The notes under the pieces were generated by a model. The model was not told the DNA's origin. It saw only the letters and a list, made by a program, of their open reading frames with translations, and made no database searches. The translations under genes and the position numbers were made by a program. Of a DNA stretch of 64,000 bases, positions 50,867-60,112 are shown one piece after another (position 1 is the stretch's first letter; each line of letters begins with the position of its first letter). This stretch comes from Butyrivibrio sp. (GTDB lineage: Bacteria > Bacillota > Clostridia > Lachnospirales > Lachnospiraceae). The stretch is taken from the NCBI GenBank assembly GCA_015056495.1, contig SVGC01000017.1, forward strand, positions 1 through 64,000. Direction: 5' to 3'.

Positions 50867-52204
50867 ATGAAAAAGAAATTGGTATCAGTATTACTTACTG
50901 CTACAGTTGCTGCAGGTATGCTTGCTGGATGTAGCTCATCAACAACAGAGACTACAACAGAGACAGCTACAGAAACTGCTTCAACTGCAGAGGAGACAGC
51001 TACAGAAGCACAGACAGAGGCAACTGTTGAAGAGACAGCTGAAACTGAAGTTGATCCAGCTGCTTATGATGGAAAAGAAGTTAAGGTTTGGGTTGCTGAG
51101 AACGTTGTAGATTTTACAAACGAGCAGATCGAGAACTTTAAGACAGCTTATCCACAGTATGCAGGTGTTACATTTACAGTAGAAGCTGTAGGTGAAGGCG
51201 ATGCAGCTGGTAACATGATCACAGACGTTACAGCAGGTGCTGACGTATATGGTTTTGCTCAGGATCAGCTTACAAGACTTGTAACAGCAGGTGCTCTTGA
51301 AGAAGTTAACCCTGACTACCTTGCAGAGGTTGAGTCAGCTAACTCAGCTGGTGTTGTTGAAGCTGGTAAAGTAGGTGATACATTATATGCATATCCTATG
51401 ACAGCTGATAACGGATATTTCTTATACTATGATAAGAGCGTTGTTACAGACCCATCTACTCTTGAAGGAATTCTTGAACAGTGCGAAGCTGCTGGAAAGA
51501 ACTTCTACATGGATATGACAGGTTGGTATCAGGTAGCATTCTTCTTCGGAACAGGATGCACACTGACATATGATACAGATGATTCTGGTAACTTCACAGC
51601 TTGCAACGTTGACTACGCTTCAGATGCTGGTCTCGTAGCTCTTAAAGAGATGATCGAAGTTGCTTCTTCATCAGCTTATCAGCCAGGTTCATCAGCTGGT
51701 GATGCTGTAAACTATGCAGCAATCATTGATGGTACATGGGATGCTGGTACAGTTAAGGAAGTTCTTGGCGACAACTACGCTTGTGCAAAGCTTCCTACAT
51801 TCACAGGTTCAGATGGTAATGAATATCAGCTTAGCGGATTTAACGGATGCAAGCTCCTTGGTGTAAAGCCACAGGAAGATGCTGATAAGCTTCAGATCTG
51901 TGATGACCTTGCTTACTACCTTACAAGCGAAGAAGTTCAGCTTGCTAGATTCGAAGCAGTTGAATGGGGCCCTTCAAACTTAAATGCACAGGCTTCTGAT
52001 GCAGTTCAGGCTAACGAAGCTCTTGCAGCTCTTGCAGATCAGTTCGAGTACACAATCCCACAGGGTAACTATCCTGGTGACTACTGGACACGTGCTGAGT
52101 CTCTTGCAGGCGATGTACAGGATGCATTCAAGACAGCTTCTGATGAAGATCTGACAGCAGCTCTTGAAGCATATCAGGCAGATCTTGAGTCTTATGCAAA
52201 ATAA
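50867..52204 (+). CDS. Sugar ABC transporter, substrate-binding lipoprotein
   Basis: The 445-residue SBP_bac_1 (MalE-type) lipoprotein has LAGC (Cys22) followed by a long Thr/Glu/Ala linker (to about 63). The mature part starts KEVKVWVAENVVDFTNEQIE and has the LTRLVTAGALEEVNPDYL region typical of maltose/galactoside binding proteins. It feeds the two permeases encoded next. GGAGGG precedes the ATG. No ATPase is encoded here. With the GH35 gene downstream the substrate may be a beta-galactoside. Confidence 0.93.
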   Translation: MKKKLVSVLLTATVAAGMLAGCSSSTTETTTETATETASTAEETATEAQTEATVEETAETEVDPAAYDGKEVKVWVAENVVDFTNEQIENFKTAYPQYAGVTFTVEAVGEGDAAGNMITDVTAGADVYGFAQDQLTRLVTAGALEEVNPDYLAEVESANSAGVVEAGKVGDTLYAYPMTADNGYFLYYDKSVVTDPSTLEGILEQCEAAGKNFYMDMTGWYQVAFFFGTGCTLTYDTDDSGNFTACNVDYASDAGLVALKEMIEVASSSAYQPGSSAGDAVNYAAIIDGTWDAGTVKEVLGDNYACAKLPTFTGSDGNEYQLSGFNGCKLLGVKPQEDADKLQICDDLAYYLTSEEVQLARFEAVEWGPSNLNAQASDAVQANEALAALADQFEYTIPQGNYPGDYWTRAESLAGDVQDAFKTASDEDLTAALEAYQADLESYAK

Positions 52205-52260
52205 ATAATACGAGGCATTAGGTGCCGAAGTATTTTAGAAGCATGATCTAGACTTATTAT

Positions 52261-52295
52261 TTCTTCCGGCAGAGGTTAATACTTTGCCGGAAGAA
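52261..52295 (+). terminator. Intercistronic hairpin after the binding-protein gene
   Basis: TTCTTCCGGCA (52,261-52,271) and TGCCGGAAGAA (52,285-52,295) form a perfect 11-bp stem without a long T run. Such hairpins between binding-protein and permease genes protect the upstream message and reduce permease transcription. Confidence 0.75.
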
Positions 52296-52324
52296 TTATT
52301 GTTAAGAAACTTGGAGGAAAAGGT

Positions 52325-53725
52325 ATGGCTAATACAAAAAGTGGCCAAGCAAAGGAAAATGCGATAGCAGGATTCTTTGGCATACTGGGTAACGATATTA
52401 AAGATATTGGTCTGACATTTACAGAAGGCGATTGGAAGACAAAAATATCATTTATCATTTTCGGATTTGGTTCTCTGCTTCGCGGGCTATGGCTTAGAGG
52501 TATAGCTCTTTTAGCAGTAGAAGTAGCTCTTATATATTATTTTATTGCCTTTGGATGGGGATATTTATCAAAACTTGGCACTTTGGGTACTGTAGCCACA
52601 ACTAAAAAGGGACGTACTACAGTTTATGGTGATAACAGTTTCCTTATTCTTTTATTTGGTCTTTTAACATTATTTGCTGTAATTGCATTTATAGCTATCT
52701 GGAGAATAAATGTAAGAACAAGCCGTAATGAATATCTGATTCTTAAAAATGGTAGGAAATTACCTACTAACAGAGAAGACTTCCTGTCATTATTTGATTC
52801 AAGATTTGACAAGACTCTTTTAGCTCTTCCTGTTACAGGTATTTTCGTATTCACTGTTTTACCTATCGTATTCATGATATGCGTAGCGTTTACCAATTAT
52901 GACGCTAACCATCAGCCGCCATCAAACCTTTTTACATGGGTTGGCTTTTCTAACTTCAAAGATCTGTTCTCATTCGGATCTGCAGGATTTGGTGGTACTT
53001 TTGTAACAGTACTTATCTGGACTTTGGTCTGGGCATTTTTTGCAACATTTATTGATTATTTCCTTGGTATTGCAGTAGCAATGCTGATCAACAAGAAGGG
53101 AATCAAGTTTAAAAAGCTCTGGAGAACCATTCTTGTTATGACTATCGCTGTACCACAGTTTGTATCACTGTTGTACGTGTCTAAAATGTTTGCAAGTGAT
53201 GGTATTATCAATGGATATCTTTTGAAATGGGGAATCATTGATACAGCAATCCCATTCTGGACTAATCCAACACTTGCTAAGATCACAATCATTGTAGTTA
53301 ATATCTGGATCGGTATTCCATACCTGATGCTGATTGCTACAGGACTTCTTATGAATATTCCGGAAGACCTGTATGAGAGTGCCCGCATTGATGGAGCTAC
53401 TCCATGGCAGATGTTCCGTCATATAACAATGCCATACATGCTGTTTGTAACAGGTCCATTCCTTCTTACACAGTACACTGGTAACCTTAACAACTTTAAC
53501 GTTATATTCCTTCTTACACAGGGTGCTCCTAAGACCGGTAACCTTGTTGGAGGCGCAGGACGTACAGATCTGTTGATCACATGGCTCTATAAGATGACCA
53601 TCAATGATACCAACTATCGAATGGCTGCTGTCATCGGTATCATGGTATTCGTTGTAACAGCTGTTATCAGTCTTGTAGTATATAACGTCTTACCTTCAGT
53701 AAAAGATGAGGAGGGCTTCCAGTAA
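52325..53725 (+). CDS. Sugar ABC transporter permease, MalF type
   Basis: The 466-residue permease has an extended N-terminal part (about 1-165) with three membrane helices, as in MalF, and then six helices of the transport domain. The EAA loop ESARIDGATPWQMFRHITMP (about 351-370) is clear. GGAGG precedes the ATG. Its stop overlaps the start of the next permease (TAATG). Confidence 0.93.
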   Translation: MANTKSGQAKENAIAGFFGILGNDIKDIGLTFTEGDWKTKISFIIFGFGSLLRGLWLRGIALLAVEVALIYYFIAFGWGYLSKLGTLGTVATTKKGRTTVYGDNSFLILLFGLLTLFAVIAFIAIWRINVRTSRNEYLILKNGRKLPTNREDFLSLFDSRFDKTLLALPVTGIFVFTVLPIVFMICVAFTNYDANHQPPSNLFTWVGFSNFKDLFSFGSAGFGGTFVTVLIWTLVWAFFATFIDYFLGIAVAMLINKKGIKFKKLWRTILVMTIAVPQFVSLLYVSKMFASDGIINGYLLKWGIIDTAIPFWTNPTLAKITIIVVNIWIGIPYLMLIATGLLMNIPEDLYESARIDGATPWQMFRHITMPYMLFVTGPFLLTQYTGNLNNFNVIFLLTQGAPKTGNLVGGAGRTDLLITWLYKMTINDTNYRMAAVIGIMVFVVTAVISLVVYNVLPSVKDEEGFQ

Positions 53726-54606
53726 TGGCTAATATAAAGACAGGTTCTATGAAAAGAAAAAGAACTATTGGTAATATTTTTTCATATATCTTACTGATAC
53801 TTATCAGCTTGATATGGTTGTTCCCATATTTCGGACTGTTGATGTCCAGCTTTAGATCATATGATTCTAATGTAGAATATGGTGGAATGGTTGATTACAT
53901 TATCCCGCATACATTTTCGCTGGATAATTACAGATTCTTGTTTGATGGTGGCACAAACTACGTAAGATGGTATTGCAACACACTTGTAATTGCTATTTTC
54001 GTTTCAATTATAAATACTATCATCGTTTTATGTGTTAGTTATGCATTGTCCAGAATGCGTTTCAAGGGCAGAACACTGCTTATGAGATTCTGGCTGATCC
54101 TTGGAATGTTCCCTGGATTCCTTACTATGATCTGTCTGTATTTCCTTCTTAAACAGATGGGACTTACACAGGCAGGTGCTGTTCCAGGACTTATCCTTGT
54201 ATCAGTTGCAAGTTCCGGTATGGGATACTATGTTTGTAAAGGATATTTTGATACAATACCTAAGGCACTTGATGAAGCTGCAAGAATTGATGGAGCTTCA
54301 CGTGCAAGAGTATTCTTTACTATGACAATTCCTATGTCAAAGCCTATCATCATCTATACAGCTCTTGTTGCTTTCATGGGACCATGGTGTGATTACGTAT
54401 TTGCTTCCTACATCGCATTTGGTCACGATTCAAGCTACAACGTAGCTGTTGCCATGCAGAGATGGATGGTAGTGGGAGACTATCAGGGATATTTCACCAG
54501 ATTCTGTGCTGGTGGTATCGTGGTAGCAGTTCCGGTTACAATCTTGTTCATGTTCTTACAGAAGTACTATGTAGAAGGTGTTACAGGTGGTGCTGTAAAG
54601 GGCTGA
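53725..54606 (+). CDS. Sugar ABC transporter permease, MalG type
   Basis: The 293-residue permease has six membrane helices and the EAA loop DEAARIDGASRARVFFTMTI (about 182-201). It forms the channel with the MalF-type partner; the ATG overlaps the upstream stop by one base. It ends YYVEGVTGGAVKG, as is typical for MalG proteins. Confidence 0.94.
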   Translation: MANIKTGSMKRKRTIGNIFSYILLILISLIWLFPYFGLLMSSFRSYDSNVEYGGMVDYIIPHTFSLDNYRFLFDGGTNYVRWYCNTLVIAIFVSIINTIIVLCVSYALSRMRFKGRTLLMRFWLILGMFPGFLTMICLYFLLKQMGLTQAGAVPGLILVSVASSGMGYYVCKGYFDTIPKALDEAARIDGASRARVFFTMTIPMSKPIIIYTALVAFMGPWCDYVFASYIAFGHDSSYNVAVAMQRWMVVGDYQGYFTRFCAGGIVVAVPVTILFMFLQKYYVEGVTGGAVKG

Positions 54607-54624
54607 TCACTACGAATAAATATG

Positions 54625-54650
54625 GGCTCGCTTTTATGGCGAGCCTTAAC
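54625..54650 (+). terminator. Hairpin between permease and regulator genes
   Basis: GGCTCGC (54,625-54,631) pairs with GCGAGCC (54,639-54,645), followed by TTAACTTT. A weak terminator that would lower LacI-type regulator expression from the operon. Confidence 0.6.
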
Positions 54651-54665
54651 TTTGTGAGGTAACTT

Positions 54666-55664
54666 ATGGGAGAGGATAGGCTCACTATCAGTGATATTGC
54701 TGATGCCCTTGGTGTTTCCAAGACCACAGTTTCCAGAGCTATTTCTGGAAAAGGGCGTATAGGAAGCGATACCAAGAAGCGAGTTAAAAAATATATAGAA
54801 GAACATCATTACGCTCCTAGTGATTTTTCCAGAGGTATGTCAGGTCGTAAGACCAATAATATAGCTGTGGTCTGGCCAGGTGATATAGATACTGTTGATC
54901 TGCCTTTTTTCCAGAAATGTCTTATTGGTATGAGTGAAACTGCTGCAGGATACAATTATGATATTCTGGTTTCTATTGTTCTGGGTAATGATATTTCAGG
55001 ATTAAAAAGGATCATTGAGAATAATAAGGTAGATGGTGTCATCCTGACAAGAACTCTGGTAGATGACCTCCCGGCCGCGTATCTAAAGGCTTCTGGAGTA
55101 CCTTTTTTGGCAATTGGTAGTAGTGATGATCATGATATTTTACAGATCGATAATGACAATTACGATGCCTGTAGAGAATTAACGTCCATACTTATAGCAA
55201 AGGGTATGGATAAAATAGCGTTGATCGGGGGCTCTACAAATCATGTGATCACAAGAACCAGATATAACGGTTTCAAGGCAGCACATGATAAGGCGGGACT
55301 ACTTATAGATGATTCTCTTGTATATCTAAATGTTGATAGAGAGTATAAGCTTGGATCCATAGTTGATGAACTTGTAAACAGGAACGTCAGCTGCGTGATC
55401 TGTATGGATGATAGTATTGCAGGTGAAGTAATAGCTCATTGCAGGCAAAAATCCATTAAGATCCCGGATGATTTGAGAATTGCTTCTTTTTACAGCAGCT
55501 CTATATTGGAGAGTGCGTCTCCTGCTATAACATCGCTTAATTTTAACGTAAGAAAGCTAGGTGCAATGGCTTTTGAGCTTCTTCTGGATAAGATAAGCGG
55601 CGAGGATGTTCATAACGTTATACTTAGAAACTATGAGGTTATTTTAAAGGAAAGTACAAAATAA
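54666..55664 (+). CDS. LacI-family transcriptional regulator
   Basis: The 332-residue repressor has the LacI headpiece LTISDIADALGVSKTTVSRAI (5-25 region) with the SKTTVSRA recognition helix and hinge, and a sugar-binding periplasmic-type domain (about 60-330). It is expected to bind the TTGCGCAA-type sites before the transport operon and release them when its sugar binds. GAGG precedes the ATG. The next gene begins 1 base after its stop, so regulator and GH35 enzyme are in one message. Confidence 0.94.
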   Translation: MGEDRLTISDIADALGVSKTTVSRAISGKGRIGSDTKKRVKKYIEEHHYAPSDFSRGMSGRKTNNIAVVWPGDIDTVDLPFFQKCLIGMSETAAGYNYDILVSIVLGNDISGLKRIIENNKVDGVILTRTLVDDLPAAYLKASGVPFLAIGSSDDHDILQIDNDNYDACRELTSILIAKGMDKIALIGGSTNHVITRTRYNGFKAAHDKAGLLIDDSLVYLNVDREYKLGSIVDELVNRNVSCVICMDDSIAGEVIAHCRQKSIKIPDDLRIASFYSSSILESASPAITSLNFNVRKLGAMAFELLLDKISGEDVHNVILRNYEVILKESTK

Positions 55665-55665
55665 T

Positions 55666-58044
55666 ATGAAGATTACGGCAAATTCAAATATTTCTTTTAC
55701 CCCAAAGTCAATAACAGTGGATGGAAAGCCATGGTTCCCTATCATGGGCGAGATGCATTTTTCAAGATATCCTGAATGTTATTGGGAAGAAGAACTCTGC
55801 AAGATGAAGGCAGGTGGCGTGGATATTGTATCTCTTTACACTATCTGGATGCACCATGAAGAGGTTAAGGGGCAGTATGATTTTGAGGGTCAAAAGAATC
55901 TGAGGAGATTCATTGAAACTATTAAGAAGTGTGGTCTGTACTGCATTCTTAGGATCGGACCATGGGCTCATGGCGAAGTAAGAAATGGTGGTTTTCCGGA
56001 TTGGCTTCTTGAGGAAGCTAAAACAGAAGGATACGAGACCAGGACAGATGATCCTAAGTATCTTGCACATGTAAAGGATTTCTATTCACAGATCTTTGAA
56101 CAGGCAAAAGGACTGCTTATCAAGGATGATGGTCCTGTTATTGGCGTGCAGATCGAGAATGAATATGGTCATGTAGGTGGCAAGACAGGTGAAGAAGGAG
56201 AGCAGCATATGAGAACTCTCCATGATTTGGCGCTTTCACTTGGTTTTGACGTTCCTATATTTACAGCAACAGGCTGGGGCGGAGCAGTTACCGGCGGTAT
56301 GATCCCTGTTATGGGCGGTTATTGCGAGGCTCCTTGGGATCAGAGACTGACTGAGATCGAGCCTAGTGGCAATTATGTATTTACAAGAGAGCGTAATGAC
56401 CATAATATTGGCTCTGATCATGGCTTTGGACATGGTATTACATTTGATATAGACAAGTTCCCATTTTTGACAGCTGAGCTGGGCGGAGGACTTCAGGTAA
56501 CTCACCATAGAAGACCTGTTGCTTCAGGCAGAGATATTGGTGCTATGTCTATGACTAAGCTTGGTTGCGGCGTATCACTCCTTGGATATTATATGTATCA
56601 TGGTGGTACCAATCCTGAGGGCGTTCTTACAACTCTTCAGGAGAGCAGAGAAACAGGTTATCCTAACGACCTGCCTGTTTTATCCTATGATTTTAATGCC
56701 CCATTAAAGGAGTATGGACAGCTTACAGATACATATCGTGAGATCCGCAGGATTTCCATGTTTATCAAAGACTTTGGAAGCGACCTGTGCGACATGGATT
56801 ATGTTGAACAGCCTGGAAATACAGAACATGCTGATGATCTTAAGACTATCAGAAGATCAGTTAGATGTCACACTATTACAGATGCTGACGGAGCTGAGCT
56901 TACAAGCGGTTATCTGTTTGTGAACAACTACCAGCGCAGATATGAGATGACTGAGCATAGAGACGAAGAGCTTAAGGCATATGCTGCAGACGGCAAGACT
57001 GTGCTTGCTACCTATGAGAGCAGAGATATCTGTGACGGCGATTATTTCTTTTATCCATTTAATATGCCGATAGGCAAAAATGGTGCTATCCTGAGATCTG
57101 CTATGGCAACACCTCTGTGCAAGCTGCGCGGAGCCGGAGAAAATGGTGCTGACGCTTATGTGTTCTATACAGATAATGCTGTAAGTGCCAACTACGATAT
57201 AACAGGTGATCTTGGCGGAGTTGTTATCATCACACTTACAAGAGATGAAGCTCTTCATGCTTCTAAGATCATGGTTGGCGGAATAGAGCACCTTATCATC
57301 AGTGAGGGTGATGTTGTTAGACGTGCTGATGGCAAGTATGAGCTCTATACCAATGTTAAAGAAGGTACATGGAAGCATGCTTCATATAGCATCTGGCCTG
57401 ATTATACATCTTCAGACAAGCATAATAAGGCTTTTGCCTGCCAGCAGGAAGCTGGCGGTGATGTAACTGCAGAGTATGGCTTTGACCTTGAAGCTATGGA
57501 TGACAACATGCTCACCAGCATGAACTTTGCTGTATATGCAACTAAAGACAAGATTGTCAATGATTGCACTACTTCAATAACTCTTTTATCCGGAAAAGAA
57601 AAAGAGGATGCTGCAAGCAAGGCTGCTGATGCCAGAAAGGCTCTCCATGTCTCTAAAAATGATATCTGCGAAGGCGGATTTTCAGAGGATGAGATCAATA
57701 TGTATGACCTTAAAGTAACTGGTATCTCAGATGATTATGATGAAGTGATGCTCATGATCGATGATGCTTGTGATTCAGGTGAGATGTACATTTCTCGAGA
57801 TGGTAAGAGCAAGATGATCGCTGACAGTTTCTACACCGGTCAGCTGTGGGAAGTTGGGCTTAAGAGATTCATCAACGACGCTGAAGGCGTGCGCACTAGT
57901 GATTCTTTTGATAGCATCGTCAAGATCAATGCACTTCATGAAGATGATAAGATATACCTCCAGGAGTTCCCTGAGATGAAGGACGGCAGAGCTTGCAGGA
58001 TCAATGAAGCTTATACTGTGGCTGTTTACAGAACAGAGCTGTAA
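55666..58044 (+). CDS. GH35 beta-galactosidase
   Basis: The 792-residue enzyme belongs to glycoside hydrolase family 35: GEMHFSRYPECYWEEELCKM (28-47), LYTIWMHHEE, IGPWAHGEVRNGGFPDWL (97-114), VQIENEYGH (161-169, acid/base Glu166) and PFLTAELGGG (265-274, nucleophile Glu270). It removes terminal beta-galactose. There is no signal peptide, so it acts in the cytoplasm on imported oligosaccharides. The C-terminal 400 residues form beta-rich domains. It is larger than most bacterial GH35 enzymes of about 600 residues. Confidence 0.93.
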   Translation: MKITANSNISFTPKSITVDGKPWFPIMGEMHFSRYPECYWEEELCKMKAGGVDIVSLYTIWMHHEEVKGQYDFEGQKNLRRFIETIKKCGLYCILRIGPWAHGEVRNGGFPDWLLEEAKTEGYETRTDDPKYLAHVKDFYSQIFEQAKGLLIKDDGPVIGVQIENEYGHVGGKTGEEGEQHMRTLHDLALSLGFDVPIFTATGWGGAVTGGMIPVMGGYCEAPWDQRLTEIEPSGNYVFTRERNDHNIGSDHGFGHGITFDIDKFPFLTAELGGGLQVTHHRRPVASGRDIGAMSMTKLGCGVSLLGYYMYHGGTNPEGVLTTLQESRETGYPNDLPVLSYDFNAPLKEYGQLTDTYREIRRISMFIKDFGSDLCDMDYVEQPGNTEHADDLKTIRRSVRCHTITDADGAELTSGYLFVNNYQRRYEMTEHRDEELKAYAADGKTVLATYESRDICDGDYFFYPFNMPIGKNGAILRSAMATPLCKLRGAGENGADAYVFYTDNAVSANYDITGDLGGVVIITLTRDEALHASKIMVGGIEHLIISEGDVVRRADGKYELYTNVKEGTWKHASYSIWPDYTSSDKHNKAFACQQEAGGDVTAEYGFDLEAMDDNMLTSMNFAVYATKDKIVNDCTTSITLLSGKEKEDAASKAADARKALHVSKNDICEGGFSEDEINMYDLKVTGISDDYDEVMLMIDDACDSGEMYISRDGKSKMIADSFYTGQLWEVGLKRFINDAEGVRTSDSFDSIVKINALHEDDKIYLQEFPEMKDGRACRINEAYTVAVYRTEL

Positions 58045-58104
58045 TTGCGATAAAGCCCCAAATAGAGTCGAGTTCGGCTCATAGCTCTAAATAGGAGGTA
58101 TTAT

Positions 58105-59217
58105 ATGAGATATCCGAAATTTTTGAAAGATGAAGGCACTATAGGTTTTGTTGCTCCATCCTTTGGCTGTGCAACTGAGCCTTATGCCAGTGCTTTTGAG
58201 GCAGCTCTGAAAACTTTTGATAATATGGGCTACAAGACTGTACTTGGACCTAACTGCAGACTGGCAGAGGGTATTGGTATCAGCAATAAGCCTGAGCTAT
58301 GCGGCAAAGAGTTAAATGAAGCTTATGTTTCAAATGACAGTGACGTTATCATATCCTGCGGCGGCGGAGAGCTGATGTGTGAAGTAGTTCCGTTTATTGA
58401 TTATGAAGCTATTTCAAAGGCTCAGCCTAAATGGTATATGGGATTTTCTGATAATACCAATTTTACATTTTTATCAGCTACTCTGGCAGATACTGCAGCT
58501 ATTTATGGTCCATGCGCTGCGACCTTTGGTATGAATAGATGGCATGAGTCACTTGATGATTGCTTTAAGCTGCTGCGTGGTGAGAGTCTTGAAGTGCACA
58601 ACTATGATAAATGGGAAAAAGAGGGGCTTAGGGACGAGGAGCATCCTTTTGAACCATATAATCTCACTGAGGAAATGAAGATCAAGTACTATATTCCTGA
58701 TGGAACTAATGTGTCTGATCTTGAGGTTGATAATAATAAGGTTGATGGCTCAGAATGCTTGACAATTCTTGATAGTGAGCAGGTTAAAAAAGAAGTTTCA
58801 TTTGAAGGAAGGATCATTGGAGGCTGCATGGATTGTCTGCAGGTGCTTTGCGGTACTTCTTTTGACAAGGTGGAAGAGTTTAACGACAAGTATGCTGATG
58901 ATGGGATCATCTTTTTCCTGGAAGCTTGTGATCTGAATGTAATGGGCATCAGAAGAGCTATCTGGCAGATGAAAAACGCTGGCTGGTTCAAGAATGTTAA
59001 GGGATTTCTTATAGGCCGACCAATGCATTTTGATGAAGGCTTTCTTGGACTTGATCAGTATCATGCTGTCGTTGATGTGCTGGCAGAGTTCAATGTCCCT
59101 ATCATCATGGATCTGGATATAGGTCACCTGCCTCCTCAGATGCCGATCATCACAGGCGCTTACGCCAAGGTGAGCAGTGTTGGCAATGAGTTTAAGATGA
59201 GATATGAACTGGTATAA
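58105..59217 (+). CDS. S66 family LD-carboxypeptidase / MccF-like peptidase
   Basis: The 370-residue serine peptidase has the family start IGFVAPSFG (13-21), the nucleophile Ser115 in WYMGFSDNT (110-118), a catalytic Glu in FFLEACD (about 270-276) and His in DIGHLPP (about 338-344). S66 enzymes cut L,D bonds in muropeptides or, as MccF, inactivate peptide-nucleotide antibiotics. The long insertion (about 160-240) and MccF-like length favour the MccF branch. AGGAGG precedes the ATG. Confidence 0.9.
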   Translation: MRYPKFLKDEGTIGFVAPSFGCATEPYASAFEAALKTFDNMGYKTVLGPNCRLAEGIGISNKPELCGKELNEAYVSNDSDVIISCGGGELMCEVVPFIDYEAISKAQPKWYMGFSDNTNFTFLSATLADTAAIYGPCAATFGMNRWHESLDDCFKLLRGESLEVHNYDKWEKEGLRDEEHPFEPYNLTEEMKIKYYIPDGTNVSDLEVDNNKVDGSECLTILDSEQVKKEVSFEGRIIGGCMDCLQVLCGTSFDKVEEFNDKYADDGIIFFLEACDLNVMGIRRAIWQMKNAGWFKNVKGFLIGRPMHFDEGFLGLDQYHAVVDVLAEFNVPIIMDLDIGHLPPQMPIITGAYAKVSSVGNEFKMRYELV

Positions 59218-59247
59218 GTTGTAGTATCTGAAATTCAATTTTTCTAT

Positions 59248-59283
59248 AAAAAGCTCGACATTTTTATGGTGTCGAGCTTTTTA
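59248..59283 (+). terminator. Terminator
   Basis: AAAAAGCTCGACA (59,248-59,260) pairs with TGTCGAGCTTTTT (59,270-59,282). It ends the sugar locus. The 59,218-59,570 stretch has no gene: besides this terminator it holds a TACAGC...GCTGTA hairpin (59,369-59,399) and the feo promoter. Confidence 0.9.
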
Positions 59284-59440
59284 CTTCTTTAAAATATAAT
59301 CGTACACAATTCAATAGAACAAAGGCTTTTAACGCATATTCCCCTGTAAGAGCGCTCTACAACAACATTACAGCTATATAACAGCCTATATATGCTGTAA
59401 ATATGCATTTAATAGAGAGTAGAAAATTTAAAAAATAAAT

Positions 59441-59479
59441 GAAAATGATATTGACTTTCATTTTCTATATGCATATACT
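59441..59479 (+). promoter_or_regulatory. feo promoter with Fur-box-like dyad
   Basis: GAAAATGA (59,441-59,448) faces TCATTTTC (59,458-59,465), a dyad of Fur-box type. Inside it lies TTGACT (59,451-59,456), followed after 17 bases by TATACT (59,474-59,479). A metal-loaded repressor would cover the -35 box. Confidence 0.7.
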
Positions 59480-59570
59480 GTAATATGGTTAGCAGAGGGT
59501 AACAAAATATAGTTTGACCAGTATACTTAATTACGATTTAGTTACTATGGATGAAAGGAGAATAATAGTG

Positions 59571-59780
59571 ATGCCACTTTCACTACTTCATGATGGAGAG
59601 TCCGCTACTGTTGTTAAGGTTGGCGGCAAAGAAGATACAAGAAGATTTCTTGAAAATCTTGGCTTTGTTGAAGGAACTGAAGTAACAGCAATCAGTTCAA
59701 ATAATGGCAACATGATCATTAAGATCAGAGATTCCAGAGTAGCTATAAATAATGATATGGCTAAAAAAATTATGGTTTAA
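59571..59780 (+). CDS. feoA: FeoA-domain protein, copy 1
   Basis: Start ATG 59,571 (GTG 59,568 is equally possible) follows AAAGGAG. The 69-residue protein is one SH3-like FeoA domain: PLSLLHDGESATVVKVGG, RFLENLGFVEGTEVTAISS and IKIRDSRVAINNDMAKKIMV. FeoA assists FeoB in ferrous iron uptake from the cytoplasmic side. It is followed after 15 bases by a second FeoA. Confidence 0.93.
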   Translation: MPLSLLHDGESATVVKVGGKEDTRRFLENLGFVEGTEVTAISSNNGNMIIKIRDSRVAINNDMAKKIMV

Positions 59781-59795
59781 GGAGGAAGCATAATT

Positions 59796-60023
59796 ATGAA
59801 AACGCTTCAGGAAGCACAGGTAGGCGAGACAGTAGTTGTCAAAAAGCTTAAGGGGGAGGATTCAGCACTTAAGAGACGAGTAATGGATATGGGTATTACT
59901 AAAGGCAGTAAGCTCTATATCAGAAAAGTTGCTCCTCTTGGTGACCCTGTTGAGATTACTGTAAGAGGCTACGAGTTATCACTTCGTAAAGAAGATGCTC
60001 ATATTGTAGAGATTGAAGATTGA
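59796..60023 (+). CDS. feoA: FeoA-domain protein, copy 2
   Basis: The 75-residue FeoA protein reads TLQEAQVGETVVVKKLKGED, RRVMDMGITKGSKLYIRKVA and the usual end VRGYELSLRKEDAHIVEIE. GGAGG precedes the ATG. Two FeoA proteins before FeoB occur in many clostridia. Confidence 0.95.
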   Translation: MKTLQEAQVGETVVVKKLKGEDSALKRRVMDMGITKGSKLYIRKVAPLGDPVEITVRGYELSLRKEDAHIVEIED

Positions 60024-60112
60024 TCTTCAAATTTATAGAAAGTGATCATAATAAGCTTTTTTAGAAAGCATTAAAATCTTGGAACAAGATTTTAAAGAAA
60101 AGAGGAGATTAA

